Assembly: GCF_013294005.1 (NCBI RefSeq)
Contig: NZ_JABSNK010000009.1
Span: 1 to 64,000 of the forward strand
Length of the DNA: 64,000 bases
Direction of reading: 5' to 3'
From: Flavobacterium gelidicaeli
Lineage (GTDB): Bacteria > Bacteroidota > Bacteroidia > Flavobacteriales > Flavobacteriaceae
Below, in pieces: positions 17,605 through 27,905 of the stretch. Positions within the stretch are counted from its first letter, which is position 1. The number at the start of each line of letters is the position of its first letter. The position numbers and the translations under genes are program-made. Under the pieces are notes generated by a model. The model was not told the DNA's origin. It did not search any database and saw only the letters and a program-made list of their open reading frames with translations.

Positions 17605-19023
17605 TTATTTATTATCCCATAATTGGTTCATTTCCTCTAGAGTTTTCCCCTTAGTCTCTGGTACAAATTTCCAAACAAACAGCATCGCTAAGATTCCCAT
17701 AACTCCATAAACCCAGTAGGCAAAACCATGATTAAACAATGCGATCAATTCGCTATTTTTATCCATTATAGGAAAAGACCAAGACACAAGATAGTTTGCT
17801 ACCCATTGCACTGCTACGGCCACGGCTAATGCTTTACCTCTAATATTATTCGGGAAAATTTCTGCTAGTAAAACCCAAGTTACTGGACCCCAACTCATGG
17901 CAAATCCTGCAACATAAACAAGCATACAAATCAATGCAAAGACACCCATAGAGTGTGTAAAAAATGCTGTACCTAGCGCAAACATTGCTAAGGCCATTCC
18001 TAGTGCTCCAATAATCATTAAAGGCTTACGACCAATTTTATCAACTGTTTGAATTGCTAGAACAGTGAATATTAGATTTATTGCTCCTACTATTATAGTT
18101 TGTAGCAAAGCCGTATCTGTTCCTGACCCCATGCTTTTAAAAATTTCTGGCGCATAGTATAATACTACATTGATGCCCACAAATTGTTGAAAAACGGAAA
18201 GAAAAATACCAATAACAATCACCGATAATCCATAAGAAAACAACTTACCTGAATGCTTAGTGACTGTATTTTGAATGTCATTTAATATCATGTTAGCCTC
18301 TTCAGGACCGTTTACTTTAATAAGTACATCCAAAGCTTTTTCAGGTTTAGATTGTAGTACTAAAGATCTAGGCGTATCTGGAACCGAAAATAAGAATACT
18401 AAAAAGAGAACAGCTGGCACCACCTCTGAAGCAAACATCCATCTCCACCCAATTGCATTTAACCAAGTAGCATCACCTTGACGTGCTATAAAATAGTTAA
18501 CAAAATAAACTACTAGCATACCAAAAACAATAGCAAATTGATTCATTGAAACTAACTTCCCGCGATTACGTGCAGGTGCAATTTCAGATATGTAAAGAGG
18601 CGATAACATCGACGCTAAGCCCACTCCTATTCCACCAATGATTCTATAGACTATGAAAAGACTGTAAAAAGTATGGTCACCTTGACCTATAGGTTTTACA
18701 AACATCTCAGGCATTGCAGAACCTAAAGCTGAAATTAGAAATAAAACTGCAGCCAATATTAGTCCGTTTTTACGGCCATATTTCTTGCTTATCACTCCTC
18801 CAAAAACACCACCTATGATACAACCTATTAATGCACTAGAGACTAAAAATCCAAGTCGAGCATTAGACGCCACCTCTGAAAGTCCGAAAGGGAGTACAAA
18901 GAATTTCTCTAAAGAACTTACTGTTCCTGAAATAACTGCTGTATCATATCCAAAAAGAAGTCCTCCAAGTGTTGCCACTAAAGTAAGTCTCCATAGATAG
19001 GCAGAATTTGATGCTGTTGACAT
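17605..19023 (-). CDS. xylE: MFS sugar/proton symporter, XylE-like
   Basis: Inner-membrane importer of the sugar-porter family, here most probably for xylose. About 12 hydrophobic segments are visible. Family signatures are GYDTAVISG near residue 25, GRKNGL, RWMFASEVVPA, PDTPRSLV before the central loop, GINVVLYYAPEIF in the second half and PETKGKTLEEM at the C-terminus. It lies between xylA and the transaldolase gene. The leader upstream contains a TAG microsatellite (19085-19107) and a strong hairpin, so it may be expressed separately from xylBA. Specificity for xylose rests on context. Confidence 0.88.
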   Translation of the reverse strand: MSTASNSAYLWRLTLVATLGGLLFGYDTAVISGTVSSLEKFFVLPFGLSEVASNARLGFLVSSALIGCIIGGVFGGVISKKYGRKNGLILAAVLFLISALGSAMPEMFVKPIGQGDHTFYSLFIVYRIIGGIGVGLASMLSPLYISEIAPARNRGKLVSMNQFAIVFGMLVVYFVNYFIARQGDATWLNAIGWRWMFASEVVPAVLFLVFLFSVPDTPRSLVLQSKPEKALDVLIKVNGPEEANMILNDIQNTVTKHSGKLFSYGLSVIVIGIFLSVFQQFVGINVVLYYAPEIFKSMGSGTDTALLQTIIVGAINLIFTVLAIQTVDKIGRKPLMIIGALGMALAMFALGTAFFTHSMGVFALICMLVYVAGFAMSWGPVTWVLLAEIFPNNIRGKALAVAVAVQWVANYLVSWSFPIMDKNSELIALFNHGFAYWVYGVMGILAMLFVWKFVPETKGKTLEEMNQLWDNK

Positions 19024-19084
19024 ATATTTATTTTAATTAATGGTTAGCTATAAAATTTATTGTAGTTGAATATAAGTGTACTAA

Positions 19085-19107
19085 TAGTAGTAGTAGTAGT
19101 AGTAGTA
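19085..19107. repeat. TAG trinucleotide microsatellite in the xylE leader
   Basis: Seven uninterrupted TAG units plus TA, 62 bp upstream of the symporter start codon and between the xylA-xylE hairpin and that start. Such runs change length by replication slippage. An effect on expression is conceivable because it lies in the untranslated leader. Confidence 0.85.
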
Positions 19108-19140
19108 AAATTTATATTCGAAAAGTATTAAAACAGCAAC

Positions 19141-19166
19141 GAGAAGTAGTCAACAAACTACTTCTC
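19141..19166 (-). terminator. hairpin between xylA and xylE, possible partial terminator
   Basis: GAGAAGTAGT (19141-19150) and ACTACTTCTC (19157-19166) form a perfect 10-bp stem with loop CAACAA, 39 nt past the xylA stop. On the minus strand only a short T run follows about 8 nt later. It could stabilise the xylBA message or terminate part of the transcripts. Confidence 0.5.
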
Positions 19167-19205
19167 TCTACTGCTAAACACAAATCAAAAAAATAAAATG
19201 GTTGA

Positions 19206-20531
19206 TTAAATATATTGGTTAATTATATTTTCAAATAATTCTTGCTTACCACTTTGCAAGTTAAGCTCGCCATTTTCATGTGCAATTTTGTATAAATCTT
19301 GCATTGATAGTTTTCCATCTTCAAATGCTTTTCCGTTTCCAGTATCGAATGAACTGTAGCGGTCTGCTCTTAACTTATCATAAGCCGATGATGTGATAAT
19401 TTTATCTGCAGTCAATAATGCTCTTGCAAACGTATCTGCTCCACCAATGTGTGCATGGAAAGCATCATCCATATCAGTTGAGTTTCTTCTGATTTTTGCA
19501 TCAAAATTAACCCCACCACCTTGAAGACCACCTGCTTTTAAGAAAACCAACATAGCTTCGGTAGTCTCTTGAATGTTATTTGGAAACTGGTCAGTATCCC
19601 ATCCGTTTTGGTAATCACCACGGTTAGCATCTAAGCTTCCTAACATTCCTGCTTGAGCAGCAACATCAATTTCGTGTTGGAAAGTATGTTGTGCTAATGT
19701 GGCATGATTTACTTCGATATTGATTTTGAAATCTTTCTCTAATCCTTGTGCGCGTAAGAACCCAATTGCAGTTGCAGTATCAAAATCATATTGATGTTTT
19801 GTTGGCTCCATAGGCTTTGGTTCAATTAAGAAATTCCCTTTGAAACCTTGAGCACGACCATAATCACGAGCCGTTCTCAAGAATTGTCCCATGTGGTCTA
19901 ATTCTCTACCCATATCTGTATTTAGTAAAGACATATAACCTTCACGTCCACCCCAGAATACGTAGTTCTCACCACCTAAAGCAATTGTTGCATCCATAGC
20001 CAATTTAATTTGACCACCAGCTCTAGCCAATACATTAAAGTCAGGATTAGTTGCTGCACCATTCATGTAACGAGGATTAGAAAAAGCATTTGCAGTACCC
20101 CAAAGTAATTTTACTCCTGAAGCTGCTTGTTTCTCTTTCAAATACTCTGTGATTGCTGCCAATCTACTTTCTGATTCTTTGAAAGTAGCACCCTCTTGAA
20201 TCAAATCATAATCATGGAAACAGTAGTAACCAAATCCCATTTTTGTAGTAAATTCAAATGCAGCATCTGCTTTTTCTTTTGCAGCTGTAAGCGCATCTGT
20301 AGGTTGGTCCCAAGGGAAATTTTGTGTTCCAGGTCCAAAAGGATCTGAACCTTGCCCACAGAAGGTATGCCAATATGCGATAGAAAACTTAAAGTGATCA
20401 CGCATTGTTTTTCCAGCTACCACTTGGTCTGGGTTGTAGTATTTGAATGCTAACGGGTTGTCAGATTCTTTTCCTTCAAATTTAATATCTCCAATTCCTT
20501 TGAAGTATTCTTTATTTCCTAAAGTTGCCAT
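19206..20531 (-). CDS. xylA: xylose isomerase
   Basis: Converts D-xylose to D-xylulose in the cytoplasm. The 441-aa length is that of group II enzymes. Visible signatures are YCFHDYDL (active-site His), VFWGGREGY, and the metal-binding [18 protein letters not shown] region. [16 protein letters not shown] and [19 protein letters not shown] carry further metal ligands. It starts 9 nt after the xylB stop, in operon with it. Expression is expected to respond to the LacI-type regulator encoded divergently beyond xylB. Confidence 0.97.
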   Translation of the reverse strand: MATLGNKEYFKGIGDIKFEGKESDNPLAFKYYNPDQVVAGKTMRDHFKFSIAYWHTFCGQGSDPFGPGTQNFPWDQPTDALTAAKEKADAAFEFTTKMGFGYYCFHDYDLIQEGATFKESESRLAAITEYLKEKQAASGVKLLWGTANAFSNPRYMNGAATNPDFNVLARAGGQIKLAMDATIALGGENYVFWGGREGYMSLLNTDMGRELDHMGQFLRTARDYGRAQGFKGNFLIEPKPMEPTKHQYDFDTATAIGFLRAQGLEKDFKINIEVNHATLAQHTFQHEIDVAAQAGMLGSLDANRGDYQNGWDTDQFPNNIQETTEAMLVFLKAGGLQGGGVNFDAKIRRNSTDMDDAFHAHIGGADTFARALLTADKIITSSAYDKLRADRYSSFDTGNGKAFEDGKLSMQDLYKIAHENGELNLQSGKQELFENIINQYI

Positions 20532-20540
20532 TTTTATATT

Positions 20541-22022
20541 TTATTTATTGATTATTAATTCTAATTCTTTTTTCCAAAGTTCGTATGCAGTTAAGTAAGG
20601 TGCTTTGTCCTTAAACGGCATGTAAGTCATTACATGGTCATTCTCCATGATCAACTTACCATATTTCTCAAAATTACCTTCGTGAAGTCCTGAAGCTCTT
20701 GCTGCTCCAATCGCTCCGGTAGTATTATATATTTCAATTTCGTGTCCGATTAAAGTCGCTACAGTATTCGAGAAAATCTCAGAACGGAATAAATTATCAT
20801 TCCCTGCTCGCATTACATTTACTTCGCTACCATCTGCCTTTAAAATATCCATTCCGTACACAAATGAGAATGCAATTCCTTCTAAGGCTGCTCTACACAC
20901 ATGTGCTTTGTTATGATTATTTAAGTTGATATTTACTAGCCTAGTTCCTATATCTTTGTTATTCAACATTCTTTCGGCACCATTCCCAAAAGGCAACATA
21001 CAAACCCCATCTGACCCCACTGCGACTTCTGAAGCTAACGTATTCATCTCTTCATAAGAACTAACAGCCAAATTGTTTAACAACCAGCGGTATTGTATTC
21101 CCGCACCATTGATGTTCAGTAGTTTCCCAATTCTAGGGTTATTTTTGGTATAATTTACGTGTGCAAAATTATTAACACGAGTGCTTTCTTTCCCAGATAA
21201 ATTATCAGTAACAGCATAAACAACCCCCGAAGTTCCACCCGTAGCTGCTACTTCACCTGGATTAAATACATTTAACGATAGAGCATTATTAGGTTGGTCG
21301 CCTGCTCTGTAAAAAATAGGTGTTCCCGCAGCTAAACCACTTTCTAATTCTCCTTTATCATCCACAGTAGATTGCAAACCAAAAGTGTCTACAATATCTG
21401 GCACCAATGACGGATCAATACCGTAATACTCTAATAAGAAATCAGCAACAGTATCCTTCTTAAAATCCCACATAATCCCTTCAGACAATCCTGAGATCGT
21501 CGTATTGATTACATTCGAAAATTTGTATGCTATATAATCTCCTGGAAGCATGAATTTATAAACCTGACTGTAAATATCTGGCTCATTTTCTTTTACCCAT
21601 TTCAATTTTGAAGCAGTAAAATTTGCTGGAGAATTTAGTAGGTGAGCCACACATTTATCTTCACCAATGGTGTTGAAAGCTTCATTTCCAATTTCAACCG
21701 CTCTACTGTCGCACCAAATAATCGATTTACGCAAAGGCGCACCATTTTTATCCACCAAAACCAAACCGTGCATTTGGTACGAAATCCCAATTCCTTTGAT
21801 TTGGGTTCTCGAAATAGCGTATTTCTTTTTTAATTTGGCTACAGCATTACAACAATGCATCCACCATTCTTCTGGTTTCTGCTCTGCCCAACCGTTTTTT
21901 AAAGCAAGCATTTCCATTTCTGTTTCTGGTTCTTGGACAACGCCAATGCTTTTTCCGGTGGCTATTTCTACAATGGCTGCTTTTACTGACGAGCTTCCTA
22001 TGTCAAATCCTATGTAATACAT
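20541..22022 (-). CDS. xylB: xylulokinase
   Basis: Phosphorylates D-xylulose to xylulose 5-phosphate. FGGY-family kinase fold: the N-terminus YYIGFDIGSSSVKAAIV is the phosphate-binding loop, IWCDSRA and LPGDYIAYKFS are family segments, and ATGGTSGVVYAV lies in the C-terminal ATPase half. Its length of 493 aa is normal. It is the first gene of the minus-strand xylose operon, with a consensus -7 element 43 nt upstream and XylR-like regulator divergent from it. Confidence 0.95.
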   Translation of the reverse strand: MYYIGFDIGSSSVKAAIVEIATGKSIGVVQEPETEMEMLALKNGWAEQKPEEWWMHCCNAVAKLKKKYAISRTQIKGIGISYQMHGLVLVDKNGAPLRKSIIWCDSRAVEIGNEAFNTIGEDKCVAHLLNSPANFTASKLKWVKENEPDIYSQVYKFMLPGDYIAYKFSNVINTTISGLSEGIMWDFKKDTVADFLLEYYGIDPSLVPDIVDTFGLQSTVDDKGELESGLAAGTPIFYRAGDQPNNALSLNVFNPGEVAATGGTSGVVYAVTDNLSGKESTRVNNFAHVNYTKNNPRIGKLLNINGAGIQYRWLLNNLAVSSYEEMNTLASEVAVGSDGVCMLPFGNGAERMLNNKDIGTRLVNINLNNHNKAHVCRAALEGIAFSFVYGMDILKADGSEVNVMRAGNDNLFRSEIFSNTVATLIGHEIEIYNTTGAIGAARASGLHEGNFEKYGKLIMENDHVMTYMPFKDKAPYLTAYELWKKELELIINK

Positions 22023-22064
22023 ATTATTTGTTGTTAGATTATTTAATTAGATCTTTTAGGTTAT

Positions 22065-22072
22065 CAAAAATA
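22065..22072 (-). promoter_or_regulatory. -7 promoter element for xylBA
   Basis: TATTTTTG on the minus strand, a full TAnnTTTG match, 43 nt upstream of the xylB ATG. No clear TTG occurs at the -33 spacing. Confidence 0.5.
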
Positions 22073-22225
22073 TGTTATTCACTATTATTTAAGCTTAAAA
22101 ATAGTATATCATCAATTTAAAGGCTTTTTGTATGATAAAATCAAATTACGAACTATAAATCTGTAAACCGTTGATTTCATTACAAATACAAGCTATTTAC
22201 CACTGAAAAAATGCGTTAAAAAAGC

Positions 22226-22250
22226 TTACGTAAAGGTTTAAGTAACTTTT
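22226..22250. promoter_or_regulatory. candidate operator of the LacI-type regulator
   Basis: The perfect palindrome TTACGTAA (22226-22233) has a central CG, as in many LacI-family operators. It is followed by an imperfect inverted repeat AAAGGTT-taagt-AACTTTT (22232-22250). It lies in the middle of the 342-bp divergent region between xylB and xylR, which otherwise holds the two promoters only. Confidence 0.3.
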
Positions 22251-22303
22251 TTATTTTAATTAAAGAAACCAAGAATACTAGCATTAAATACATTTTATTA
22301 AAA

Positions 22304-22334
22304 TTGAAAATGAGTATTATTTACCTTAAATTAG
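22304..22334 (+). promoter_or_regulatory. promoter of the LacI-type regulator gene
   Basis: TTG at 22304-22306, a 20-bp spacer and TAAATTAG at 22327-22334 (partial match to TAnnTTTG), about 30 nt upstream of the ATG at 22365. Confidence 0.35.
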
Positions 22335-22364
22335 CACAGCTTTTAAAACCCACAATCAACCGAA

Positions 22365-23387
22365 ATGATACCAAAAATTACATTAAAACAAATCGCAGCT
22401 GAATTTAATGTATCCATTGCAACAGTTTCTAAAGCTTTAAATGATAGTCATGACATCAGTTTAAAAACAAAGGAAAAAATACAAGAATTTGCAAAAGCCC
22501 ATCACTACAAACCCAATAAAGTAGCGTTGAGCCTTTTAAATAAAAAAACAAAAACATTAGGCGTTATTATTCCTAATATTATGAATAGCTTTTTTACCGA
22601 AGTATTTGTAGGTATCGAAGAAAAAGCATCTGCACTTGGTTACAGCCTGATTTCGTGTATCTCCAATGAATCTTACGAAAAGGAGGTTAATACCGTAGAA
22701 TTATTAAAAAGTGGAACTATAGATGGTTTCATCATTTCGATTGCAGAAGAAACACAAATCAATCAGGATTTCAAACATTTAATAGACGCTATAAATCAAG
22801 GAGTTCCCATTGTACTTTTTGACCGTGTGGCCGATGAGATTATATGTGACAAAGTAATAGTAAATGATTTTGAAGGCGCGCGTCATGCTACAAATCATTT
22901 AATCGAAACGGGCTGTAAAAAAATTGCAGTGGTCTCGGTAATTGATAATTTGAGTGTGGGGAAATTGAGAGTCGAAGGCTATAAGCAAGCATTGACCGAT
23001 AACAATTTTCCTATTAATGATAAAATAATTGTTCGTCTGGCGAGAAACGAAGACTTAGAAACAGCCATGAAAATTGTCCTTGCTGATAAAACAATCGATG
23101 GTTTGCTTTGTCTTGAGGAAAGTTCTGCCATGCTATCCTTAGACCTAATAAAGAAGATGCAATATAAAATACCAGAAGAAATGGCAATGATTTGCTTTAC
23201 TAATGGAAAACTACCTCAGCATGTTACTCCTACCATAACCACAATCAGCCAACACGGAAAGTTTATAGGAGAAACGGCTACTAACATGCTTGTGGACAGA
23301 CTCGAAAGCAAAACAGAATTGGAATTTTCGACTAAAATTATAAAAACGAGTTTAATACAAAGGCAGTCTACCGCTAGAATTAAGTAG
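22365..23387 (+). CDS. xylR: LacI-family transcriptional regulator of the xylose operon
   Basis: DNA-binding repressor or activator with a sugar-binding domain. The N-terminal HTH is classical LacI (ITLKQIAAEFNVSIATVSKALNDS, hinge helix around KPNKVALSLL), followed by a periplasmic-binding-protein-like domain from residue about 60 (KTLGVIIPNIMNSFF). The length of 340 aa is standard. It is divergent from xylB across 342 bp, so it most likely controls xylBA and downstream genes. The inducer, xylose or a derivative, is inferred from the neighbours. Confidence 0.88.
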   Translation: MIPKITLKQIAAEFNVSIATVSKALNDSHDISLKTKEKIQEFAKAHHYKPNKVALSLLNKKTKTLGVIIPNIMNSFFTEVFVGIEEKASALGYSLISCISNESYEKEVNTVELLKSGTIDGFIISIAEETQINQDFKHLIDAINQGVPIVLFDRVADEIICDKVIVNDFEGARHATNHLIETGCKKIAVVSVIDNLSVGKLRVEGYKQALTDNNFPINDKIIVRLARNEDLETAMKIVLADKTIDGLLCLEESSAMLSLDLIKKMQYKIPEEMAMICFTNGKLPQHVTPTITTISQHGKFIGETATNMLVDRLESKTELEFSTKIIKTSLIQRQSTARIK

Positions 23388-23620
23388 TTTTTATTAGTCT
23401 AAATTTAATTTTCGAAAATAAGAAAACATATTCAAGTCATACGTAGTAGAGACTAATTCTTAGATTACTCTTTTTAAAAGAATTAAAGAAACTTTTAATT
23501 AGGTATTATAAATTATTTATGGAATATAATTTTAGTTTTATTAGGTAAGTAAAGCTCATTTTAAAAAACCATCAGCTTACATCTGACTTTTCTTGAAATA
23601 ACTTTTGAGATGAATTGATT

Positions 23621-24733
23621 TTATACCAAAGTCAATATATATCCTATTAATGCTCCGCCAATAACTATAAAAGCACTATTCATTTTCTCAAATATAAAAA
23701 CAATTATAATACTTAATATAGAAATTAAAATTGTTCGCCAATCGGTTAAAGTATCTTTACCCATCTCTATACAAACTACTGCAATTAATGCAACTGCAGC
23801 AATGTTTACAGCATCTAGAAATGCTGCAATAGTTTTAGATTTCCGCATTTTTGGAATAAACGGAATTAATATTGACACAAAAATAAAAGAAGGAAGAAAT
23901 ATCCCAATAGTGGCTGCTATTGCACCCCAAAATCCCCCTAATTGCCAACCTACAAACGTTGCAGTTGATAAAACAGGTCCAGGAGTAAACTGCCCAACGG
24001 CAACAGCATCTATTAATTGTTGCCTTGTAAGCAAACCTGCAGTAACTAACTCTACATCCAAAAAGGCAAACAAAACATAACCGCTACCGTAAAGGATAGC
24101 TCCAACTTTTACGAAAGTCCAGAAAATTTTTAGGCTACTAACCGAAGTAAGTTGGAGTAATACAAGTGGAGTGAAACTCATTATATTCTTTGTTGGATTC
24201 TGGATAAAAGACCATATCAATCCTAAAAAACCACAAGCAAATAAAGCGATAATTTGGTTTAAACCAAGTAGACACGCTATAAGTGTCAACAAACCTAAAA
24301 CACCAAGAGTTACGTTTTTTAAAGCTTTTTTTCCAAGACGATAAACAGCTCCAATAATAATGGCAATTACAGCTGATTTAATACCATAAAGAAAAGGTGT
24401 AACGTTTGGTAACTGCCCGTACTGTTCGTAAAGCCAAGCAAAAATCATCGTGATGACAACAGCCGGTAATACAAAGCTTACCCCTGCTATAATCAATCCT
24501 TTCCACCCGGCTTTATGGTAACCACAATGCATGGTCATTTCAGTAGAATTAGGACCCGGAATTAAGTTTGTTGCGCCTACTATATCAAGAAAATGTTCCT
24601 GAGTCATCCATCCTCTTTTTTTTACAACTTCATCTTCCATCATTGCAATATGAGCAGCAGGACCACCAAAAGAAATACTTCCCAGTTTAAAAAAAAGTTT
24701 AGCTACTTCTTTCAATTTATTTTCATTTGCCAT
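23621..24733 (-). CDS. chrA: ChrA-family chromate transporter, two-domain type
   Basis: Membrane transporter of the CHR family. Both CHR halves are present: the first has LGSISFGGPAAHIAMMEDE and NLIPGPNSTEMTMHCGY, the second LYGSGYVLFAFLD and QFTPGPVLSTATFVGWQLGG. About ten hydrophobic segments are visible. The length of 370 aa is typical of the fused form. It is convergent with xylR and not linked in function to the xyl genes. Chromate efflux is the family annotation; the physiological substrate is uncertain without a chrB or chromate context. Confidence 0.85.
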   Translation of the reverse strand: MANENKLKEVAKLFFKLGSISFGGPAAHIAMMEDEVVKKRGWMTQEHFLDIVGATNLIPGPNSTEMTMHCGYHKAGWKGLIIAGVSFVLPAVVITMIFAWLYEQYGQLPNVTPFLYGIKSAVIAIIIGAVYRLGKKALKNVTLGVLGLLTLIACLLGLNQIIALFACGFLGLIWSFIQNPTKNIMSFTPLVLLQLTSVSSLKIFWTFVKVGAILYGSGYVLFAFLDVELVTAGLLTRQQLIDAVAVGQFTPGPVLSTATFVGWQLGGFWGAIAATIGIFLPSFIFVSILIPFIPKMRKSKTIAAFLDAVNIAAVALIAVVCIEMGKDTLTDWRTILISILSIIIVFIFEKMNSAFIVIGGALIGYILTLV

Positions 24734-25239
24734 GTTTCATTTTTTTATAAAAGAATTATTGTTCAAGTAAATGTATTAGAAGTGATCGGGAAATTATTCA
24801 AATTATATGTGAATAATTGCAAGATTGTATTGAAACTCCTTCATCATATTATATGCAATTTTAAGTCAACAAATATATTTTTATATTTTATAAAAATTTA
24901 CTTTGTAAACAACAACTATAAAATATTAAACAAATTTGGTTATTTCTTCAAGAATATAGTCTGTTAGATCTTTTTTTTTTTTGCTATCCTTAATTATCAG
25001 AATTGAGTTCTTATTTTCAATTTAGAATTAGATAATAACAGCTTTCTATTATTGAGAAATGACTAGTAAAAGTATCTCCATTTTATATGAATGGAATAAA
25101 TCATAAACCATCCAATCTAAAACTACTATTACATCTTTACTCCGCTCGATATGATAAAAAAACGAATTAAGCTATATTTATTTGTATTAGTATAATAAGA
25201 TCCAAACTTAGATAACGCTACTTCTAAAACAATAAAAAA
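24734..25239. other. gene-free AT-rich region upstream of chrA
   Basis: About 500 bp between the chrA start and the terminator of the GH5 gene. I see AT-rich sequence with homopolymer runs and no convincing ORF, RNA or repeat. It must contain the chrA promoter, which I could not place with confidence. Confidence 0.5.
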
Positions 25240-25240
25240 T

Positions 25241-25273
25241 GGCTGTCAAATAAGTGTTACACTCTTGACAGCC
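25241..25273 (-). terminator. intrinsic terminator of the GH5 gene
   Basis: GGCTGTCA (25241-25248) pairs with TGACAGCC (25266-25273), with a second short stem (AGTGTTACACT) inside the loop. On the minus strand a T-rich tract follows. It lies 30 nt after the GH5 stop codon. Confidence 0.75.
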
Positions 25274-25302
25274 ATAATTAATATTGAAATTAATTTAATG
25301 AA

Positions 25303-27870
25303 TTACTCTTTCATTATTTTTTTTGAAACTACTTTATTATCCGCCTCAAAAATCAATAAATACACTCCTGATGGAAGTCTATTCATATCAATTTGTTCTT
25401 CTTGTACACCTGTTTTAATTACTTTTTGATAAATAACTACACCAAATAAATCATGCAATGTGATCTTTTTTGTTTTAGCATCTCCTGAAACATTTACTTT
25501 CAATATATCAGTAACTGGATTTGGATATACAAGCATATTGTTAGTTACCTTTTGAGTTGTAGTTGCAACTGTATTCACTGTTGCATTACAATCTACAGGT
25601 GAAGTAGCAGTATTTGAAAAATAAATAGCATGAGATCCACTTACCTCAACAAAAACAACATCATTCCCTATTAGATTAACATAATATTGATTGTTATCAA
25701 AATTTGTTATTCCAGATCCTTTAATTGTTACAGTTGGAGCAGCTGCGTTTAAATTTTTAACTGTAGTAGATGAAAAACCTGAATACCATGGACTTGCATT
25801 ATAATTAAATGAGAAATCATATAGACCATTATTTTCAAGATTCCAATTAAAAGTTCCCATAGAAACTGTAGCAAGATTAGGTCCATTTGTTCCTAATACA
25901 TAGATATTTTTAAACGTACCATTTTTAGTTGGTAAAGCGGTGCTTCTAGGAACACTAAAAGTTGTTAGTAAACAAGTTGATCCTGTCGCTAATGCTTTGA
26001 ATATTGCTGCTATTGTTTGATTTGCAGTAACATTTGCAAACACATAACTTGTCACAGCACCTACTGAAACCCCATTCACAGTAACACCATCAACTTGGTA
26101 GCCTGCACTTGGTGTTATCGCATAAGTTTTACTAGCTCCACTTGTAACTGTAGTAGTACCTGATGGTGTAATAGATCCATTAGCACTAGCAGTTGCGGAA
26201 ATAGTGTAACTTGAAATAACATTTGTTTTAAAAGTTGCCGCTATAGTTTGGTTTGCAGTAACATTAGTAAATGCATAAGTTGTAACTGCACCCACTGAAA
26301 CTCCGTTTACGGTTACAGCATCTACCACATAACCAGCATTGGCTGTTATTGTAAATGTTTTATTAGATCCACTAGTTACCGTTGAAGCTCCGCTAGGTGA
26401 AATAGTACCATTGCTAGCTGCAGAAGCAGTAATTGTGTATGATGTTGTAGCAGTAGTTTTGAATGTAGCTGCTATAGTTTGATTTGCAACAACATTTGTG
26501 AAAGTATACGAAGTAACTGCTCCAACAGAAACACCATTAACAAGCACAGCATCTACTACATAACCAGTGTTTGGAGTAATTGTAAATGTTTTACTTGTTC
26601 CATTTACCACAGTAACAGATCCAACTGGCGAAATGACCCCATTTGCTCCTGCAGTAGCTGCAATAGTAGATGAAGTTGTGGCTGTTACTGAACCATTTAA
26701 AATTTCTGGAGCCAAGTAAGGTTTTAATAAGTCATACTTCCATTGAACCAGTGTTGACCAGTCGTCACCAACAATTCCTCCAGTATCACCTGAATTAGGA
26801 TTGAAACACCAAAAAGTCCATGAGTATTTAGATCCCATGTATTTAAGAAAGCTTTTCATCCAAATTTCATCTTTACCTCCAGCAGTTTTGATACCAAACT
26901 CACCTACAAGTAATGGTGAAGTGTTATTATTGTATAAATAACCAAAGTTTTTATCCCAAATTGCTGACATATTATCTGGGAATGTACTGTCACTAAACCA
27001 AGATTGTTCAAAAACTGTAGGGCCGTATTCATGTGGTGAATAAAGTAATTTATTTGCTTTAGAAAGTACAATAGGATATGTTTTTGCTCCAATTAAATTT
27101 CCTCCCCACCAGTAATTATCACCACCGTAAGATTCAATTCCTTCCGCAATAATTAATACATTAGGGTTTACAGCTAAGATAGCGTTTCCACATCTTTCTA
27201 CAGCTTTGTTCCAATCAGTTGCTGGGTTAGAATTTCCCCAAGTAGCTGTTTCAGGAGAACCTATAACTTTTCCGTGTGGTTCATTATCTAAATCAAAACC
27301 AACAACGGCATCATAGTCTTTGTAACGATTAGCCATTAATACCCAGTTTTCGATCCATTTAGTTTCTGGAACTTTTGCAGAATACCAAATTGTTTCAGAT
27401 AAATACCCATCAGCAATTCTAGCATGATTGTCTAAAATAACTTTTAAGTTAAGTTCTTGGCAATATTTAACTAATTGATCTAGTAATTGTATTGGTGTAG
27501 TAACATTCTTAATATCAGCATTCATTGGTGAAACTCCAGAATAGGAATCAGTTCCATAAGAATCGATTTGAATGGTAACACCCGGCTCTAGCATAGCATC
27601 TGTCCATGGAATTCTAACACAGTTAAATTTTAAATCTTTGATTTGTTGCAAGACACTCTTCATATCTCTAGTCCATAAACCGTGAGGTTTGTACATTGCA
27701 GTTTCAAAACCAAACCAGTTAATACCTGTTAATCTAACTTCTTTTCCAGAGGCATCAATTAATGTATTTCCTGAGGTACTCAAGAAATTTTTATTTGTAG
27801 TTTGAGCATTTAGATTATTACCTAAGACTAAAACGAAAAATAAAATATAAATTTTTAATTTATGTATCAT
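25303..27870 (-). CDS. secreted GH5 cellulase with InlB-like repeats and T9SS sorting domain
   Basis: Endo-beta-glucanase-type GH5 enzyme exported by the type IX pathway. A signal peptide (1-22) is followed by the GH5 barrel (about 30-390), with the acid/base Glu in GFDLDNEPHG (about 196) and the nucleophile Glu in LLVGEFGIK (about 320). Three about 76-residue repeats of the divergent InlB/Listeria-Bacteroides type follow (about 393-622; each ends ANQTIAA.FK). A 130-residue module of unknown function (about 629-760) is nearly identical to one in the GH9 protein next door. The C-terminus is a type A T9SS sorting domain (YPNPVTDILKV ... SGVYLLIF). A terminator separates it from the GH9 gene. 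Confidence 0.92.
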   Translation of the reverse strand: MIHKLKIYILFFVLVLGNNLNAQTTNKNFLSTSGNTLIDASGKEVRLTGINWFGFETAMYKPHGLWTRDMKSVLQQIKDLKFNCVRIPWTDAMLEPGVTIQIDSYGTDSYSGVSPMNADIKNVTTPIQLLDQLVKYCQELNLKVILDNHARIADGYLSETIWYSAKVPETKWIENWVLMANRYKDYDAVVGFDLDNEPHGKVIGSPETATWGNSNPATDWNKAVERCGNAILAVNPNVLIIAEGIESYGGDNYWWGGNLIGAKTYPIVLSKANKLLYSPHEYGPTVFEQSWFSDSTFPDNMSAIWDKNFGYLYNNNTSPLLVGEFGIKTAGGKDEIWMKSFLKYMGSKYSWTFWCFNPNSGDTGGIVGDDWSTLVQWKYDLLKPYLAPEILNGSVTATTSSTIAATAGANGVISPVGSVTVVNGTSKTFTITPNTGYVVDAVLVNGVSVGAVTSYTFTNVVANQTIAATFKTTATTSYTITASAASNGTISPSGASTVTSGSNKTFTITANAGYVVDAVTVNGVSVGAVTTYAFTNVTANQTIAATFKTNVISSYTISATASANGSITPSGTTTVTSGASKTYAITPSAGYQVDGVTVNGVSVGAVTSYVFANVTANQTIAAIFKALATGSTCLLTTFSVPRSTALPTKNGTFKNIYVLGTNGPNLATVSMGTFNWNLENNGLYDFSFNYNASPWYSGFSSTTVKNLNAAAPTVTIKGSGITNFDNNQYYVNLIGNDVVFVEVSGSHAIYFSNTATSPVDCNATVNTVATTTQKVTNNMLVYPNPVTDILKVNVSGDAKTKKITLHDLFGVVIYQKVIKTGVQEEQIDMNRLPSGVYLLIFEADNKVVSKKIMKE

Positions 27871-27905
27871 TTTATATTTTTTAAAACTTGTTATAATTTT
27901 TCAAG

